Part shown: in pieces, positions 7,300 to 10,098 of the stretch
How positions within the stretch are numbered: the first letter of the stretch is position 1
How the letters are laid out: every line of letters starts with the position of its first letter
Assembly: GCA_964625125.1 (NCBI GenBank)
Contig: CAZVAP010000028.1
Coordinates: forward strand, 1-10,098
Source: CAZVAP01 sp964625125
GTDB lineage: Bacteria; Patescibacteriota; Gracilibacteria; Absconditabacterales; Absconditicoccaceae
Direction of reading: 5' to 3'
Length of the DNA stretch: 10,098 nucleotides
Notes under the pieces: model-generated
What the model saw: the letters and a program-made list of their open reading frames with translations, nothing else
What the model was told of the DNA's origin: nothing
The model's database searches: none
Made by a program: the position numbers and the translations under genes

Positions 7300-10044
7300 A
7301 TGCCTTATAATCATAAAGAAATTGAAAAAAAATGGCAAAAATATTGGGAAGAAAATAAAACTTTTCATGCACCAAATCCTGGAGATGAAGATTTTGATGA
7401 AACAAAACCTAAATATTATGTTTTAGATATGTTTCCTTATCCATCAGGAGCAGGTTTGCATGTAGGACATCCAGAATGATATACTGCAAATGATATTATT
7501 GCAAGATATAAAAAAGCTAAAGGTTATAATGTATTGCATCCAATGGGTTGGGATGCTTTTGGTTTGCCAGCTGAAAATTATGCTATAAAAACTTGAACAC
7601 ATCCAGAAATAACTACAAAGAAAAATATAGATAATTTTAGGAAACAAATTAAATCTTTGTGATTTTCTTATGATTGGGATAGAGAAATTTCAACTACTGA
7701 TCCAAATTATTATAAATGGACTCAATGGATATTTTTGAAAATGTTTGAGCATGGTTTAGCTTATGAACAGGATTTACCTATAAATTATTGTCCTTCTTGT
7801 AAGACTTGATTAGCAAATGAAGAAGTATTAAAAGATGGAACTTGCGAAAGATGTTGAACAAAAGTTATTAAAAAGCCAATTAGACAATGGGTTTTAGCAA
7901 TTACAAAATATGCTGATAGACTTGCTAAAGATGTTGATAAGCTTGATTGGCCAGAAGGTATTAAAGAAATGCAAAAAAATTGGATTTGAAGAAGTGAATG
8001 AACTCAGTTTAAAATGGATGTTGTTAGTTTGAAGTCAGAAGATGGAAAGTATGAAAAAATTTGAGAAATATCAGTTTATACAACTAGAATTGATACAGTT
8101 TTTGGTATGTCTTATGCTGTAGTTGCTCCAGATCATAAGGATGTTAAAAAATTTATTCAGCCAGAACATAAGCAAGCTTGTGAAAAATACATTGAAGAAG
8201 CTGTAAATAAATCTGATTTAGAAAGAACAGCAGATAACAAAGAAAAAACTTGAGTATTTACAGGTTCTTATGTGATAAATCCTTATAATGGAGAAATTTT
8301 ACCTTTATGGATTTCTGATTATGTTTTAGGTCATTATGGAACAGGTGCTGTAATGGCTGTTCCAGCTCACGATGAAAGAGACTTTGCATTTGCTAAAAAG
8401 TATAATTTACCTATTAAACAAGTTATAGCTCCTAAAGATTGAAAAGATGTTGAACTGCCTTTTACAGAATATTGAGTTTTAATTAATTCTGGTGAATTTT
8501 CAGGTTTAACATCTGAAGAAGCAAAAAAAGTTTTAACTGAATATGCTGAAAAAAATGGATTTGGCTTTAAAAAAGTAAATTATAAATTAAGAGATTGGAT
8601 TTTCTCAAGGCAAAGATATTGGGGTGAGCCAATCCCATTAATTCATATTTCAAATGAAGATTATGAAAAATTACCAAAGATTGAAAATATTTCACAAGCT
8701 ACAGATTTATCTAAAGCTTATGTTTTATTAAGAGAACCAAAAGAAGGTGAAAAAGTTGATTCAAGATGTATGGAAAATGGAAAAGTAAGAGAGTTGATAA
8801 TAAATTGAAAGCCATTTTCTAAAATTTATGATGGTTTATATAGCAAAATTGTAATTGATTGGAACTTACCTTTAAAATTACCAGAAGTTGAAAAATATGA
8901 GCCTGCTGGAGATTGACAAGGTCCTTTAGCTAGAATAGATAATTGGGTAAATGTAAAATTAGCTGAAAATTTAGAATGAAAAAGAGAAACTAATACAATG
9001 CCTCAATGGGCTTGAAGTTGTTGGTATTATTTAAGATTTATGGACCCAAAAAATGATAATTTTTTAGTTGCTCCAGAAGTGGAGAAATACTGGGGACAAG
9101 TAGATAGTTATGTTTGAGGTGCTGAACATGCTGTTTTGCATTTGCTTTATGCAAGATTTTGGCATAAATTTTTGTATGATATAGGAGTAGTTAGTTATGA
9201 TGAACCTTTTAAAAGACTTAGAAATCAATGATTAATTTTGGCTTATGCTTATCAAAGAAAAAATTGATGATTGGTTCCTACTGATATGGTAGAGGAAAGA
9301 GATTGAAAGTATTATCATAAAGAAACTTGAGAGGAACTAGAAAAGGTAATTGCTAAAATGTCAAAATCTTTGAAAAATGTTGTTAATCCTGATCAAATTA
9401 TTGAAGAATATGGGGCAGATTCTTTGAGGTTGTATGAAATGTATATGGCAGATTTTAAAGATTCAGCACCATGGGATCCTAAGGGAATTGTGTGAGTTAG
9501 GAGATTTTTAGATAAAGTTTATAGAACATTTATTGAAAATGACTATAAAACAGCTCAAAATGATAATGAAGCTATAAGATTATTGCATAAATCTATTAAA
9601 AAGGTTTCAGAAGATATTGAAAATTATAAATTTAATACTGCTATTGCTCAGTTAATGATATTGTTAAATTATTGATTGCCTAAAGATGAAGAAAAACAAA
9701 AACAATGGAAGTTAAATTTTATTAAATTATTGCATCCATTTGCTCCTCATTTGGCTGAAGAAATCTATCAAAATTATTTGGATATAGCTAATAAAAAAGC
9801 ATCAATATTCTTTGAATCTTGGCCTGAGTATGATGAAAATTTAGCAAAAGATGAATATGCAAATATAGCTGTTCAAGTAATGGGTAAATTAAGATGAACT
9901 ATACAAGTTCCTGTAGATATGTCTAAAGAAGAAATTTTGAAAAAGGCTAAGGAAGAACCAAATGTTGCTAAATGGCTTGAATGAAAAACAATTGTTAAAG
10001 AAATTTATGTTCCTGGTAAAATTGTCAACTTTGTTGTTAAATAG
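7300..10044 (+). CDS. leuS: Leucyl-tRNA synthetase
   Basis: The protein is 914 aa, against 860 for E. coli LeuRS. It attaches leucine to tRNA-Leu. The class I signatures are HVGH (54-57, the HIGH box), with the next conserved Gly (residue 60 of HPEG) written as UGA, and KMSKS (686-690). A zinc-binding set C164, C167, C182, C185 precedes the CP1 editing domain. That domain has TTRIDTVFG (from 261) and GTGAVMAVPAHDERD with D358 in the editing site. RDWIFSRQRYWGEPIP begins the return to the core. Between H449 and W521 lie about 70 residues where E. coli has only a short zinc loop, which accounts for most of the extra length. The later CxxC of that region is also missing (NWVNVKLAE). The ATG at 7300 is preferred over a TTG six bases upstream because MPYNHKEIEKKW is the family start. 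It is last in its run. Confidence 0.97.
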
Positions 10045-10066
10045 GCTACATAGGTAGCCTTTTTTT
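10044..10066 (+). terminator. Intrinsic terminator after leuS
   Basis: Stem GGCTAC (10044-10049) / GTAGCC (10054-10059) with loop ATAG is followed by seven T (10060-10066). The first G of the stem is the last base of the leuS stop codon TAG. It closes the membrane protein-glyS-DUF167-leuS run. The remaining 32 bases of the window show no recognisable feature. Confidence 0.9.
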
Positions 10067-10098
10067 ATTTGAAAAGTAAAGTAAAATTTTTAGTATAA

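Noticed and set aside
7444..7647. Minus-strand reading frame at the start of leuS
   Set aside because: It is the antisense of the conserved HIGH region of LeuRS; its composition is a by-product of the plus-strand codons.
1..10044. Mycoplasma-type code with UGA as tryptophan
   Set aside because: UGA codons fall on conserved glycines (GAGDQG, HPEG, CxxCG), while tryptophan positions use UGG.
1..10098. Mobile element, CRISPR array, defence system or tRNA gene
   Set aside because: No transposase or integrase motif, no spaced direct repeats and no tRNA-like cloverleaf were seen. The genes are housekeeping and the gaps are short and explained.

Overview
The window is AT-rich bacterial chromosome in which UGA is read as glycine (translation table 25). 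Every gene here, read with the standard code, is cut into short pieces by in-frame UGA. Once UGA is read as Gly the pieces join into full-length, family-sized proteins, and many of the UGA codons fall on near-invariant glycines: HPEG in LeuRS, GAGDQG in MetK, the CxxCG of the NrdR zinc ribbon, and EASGHLGNF in GlyRS. UGG is used for tryptophan in the same genes, so this is not the mycoplasma code. UGA=Gly is known from Absconditabacteria (SR1) and Gracilibacteria (BD1-5), both in the CPR/Patescibacteria, and the window most likely comes from one of these. Arginine is written only as AGA/AGG, and CpG is almost absent.

Layout. (1) 1-567, plus strand: the 3' part of a GT-B glycosyltransferase gene. 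(2) 576-1700, minus strand: metK, convergent with the first gene and sharing a terminator hairpin with it. (3) 1701-2031: a divergent control region. On the minus strand it carries a complete SAM-I (S-box) riboswitch with antiterminator and terminator for metK; towards the plus strand it carries two NrdR boxes 32 bp apart. (4) 2032-5240, plus: nrdR followed by a class I ribonucleotide reductase large-subunit gene, closed by a terminator. (5) 5343-10044, plus: a tight four-gene run of a small two-helix membrane protein (DUF3096-like), glycyl-tRNA synthetase, a DUF167 protein and leucyl-tRNA synthetase, with a candidate promoter at 5287-5317 and a terminator at 10044-10066. The last 32 bases hold nothing I can recognise.

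How the parts work together. MetK makes S-adenosylmethionine, and the leader of its own mRNA senses it. NrdR is the nucleotide-sensing repressor of ribonucleotide reductase; it is co-transcribed with the reductase and preceded by its own operator boxes, so the pair forms an autoregulated unit. GlyRS must also supply glycine for UGA decoding, so it supports the recoding seen in every other gene of the window. No mobile element, CRISPR array, tRNA, rRNA or defence system is visible. The novelty lies in the recoding, the codon and dinucleotide bias, the AT-rich start-site motif and several unusual protein details, not in an unknown gene cluster.
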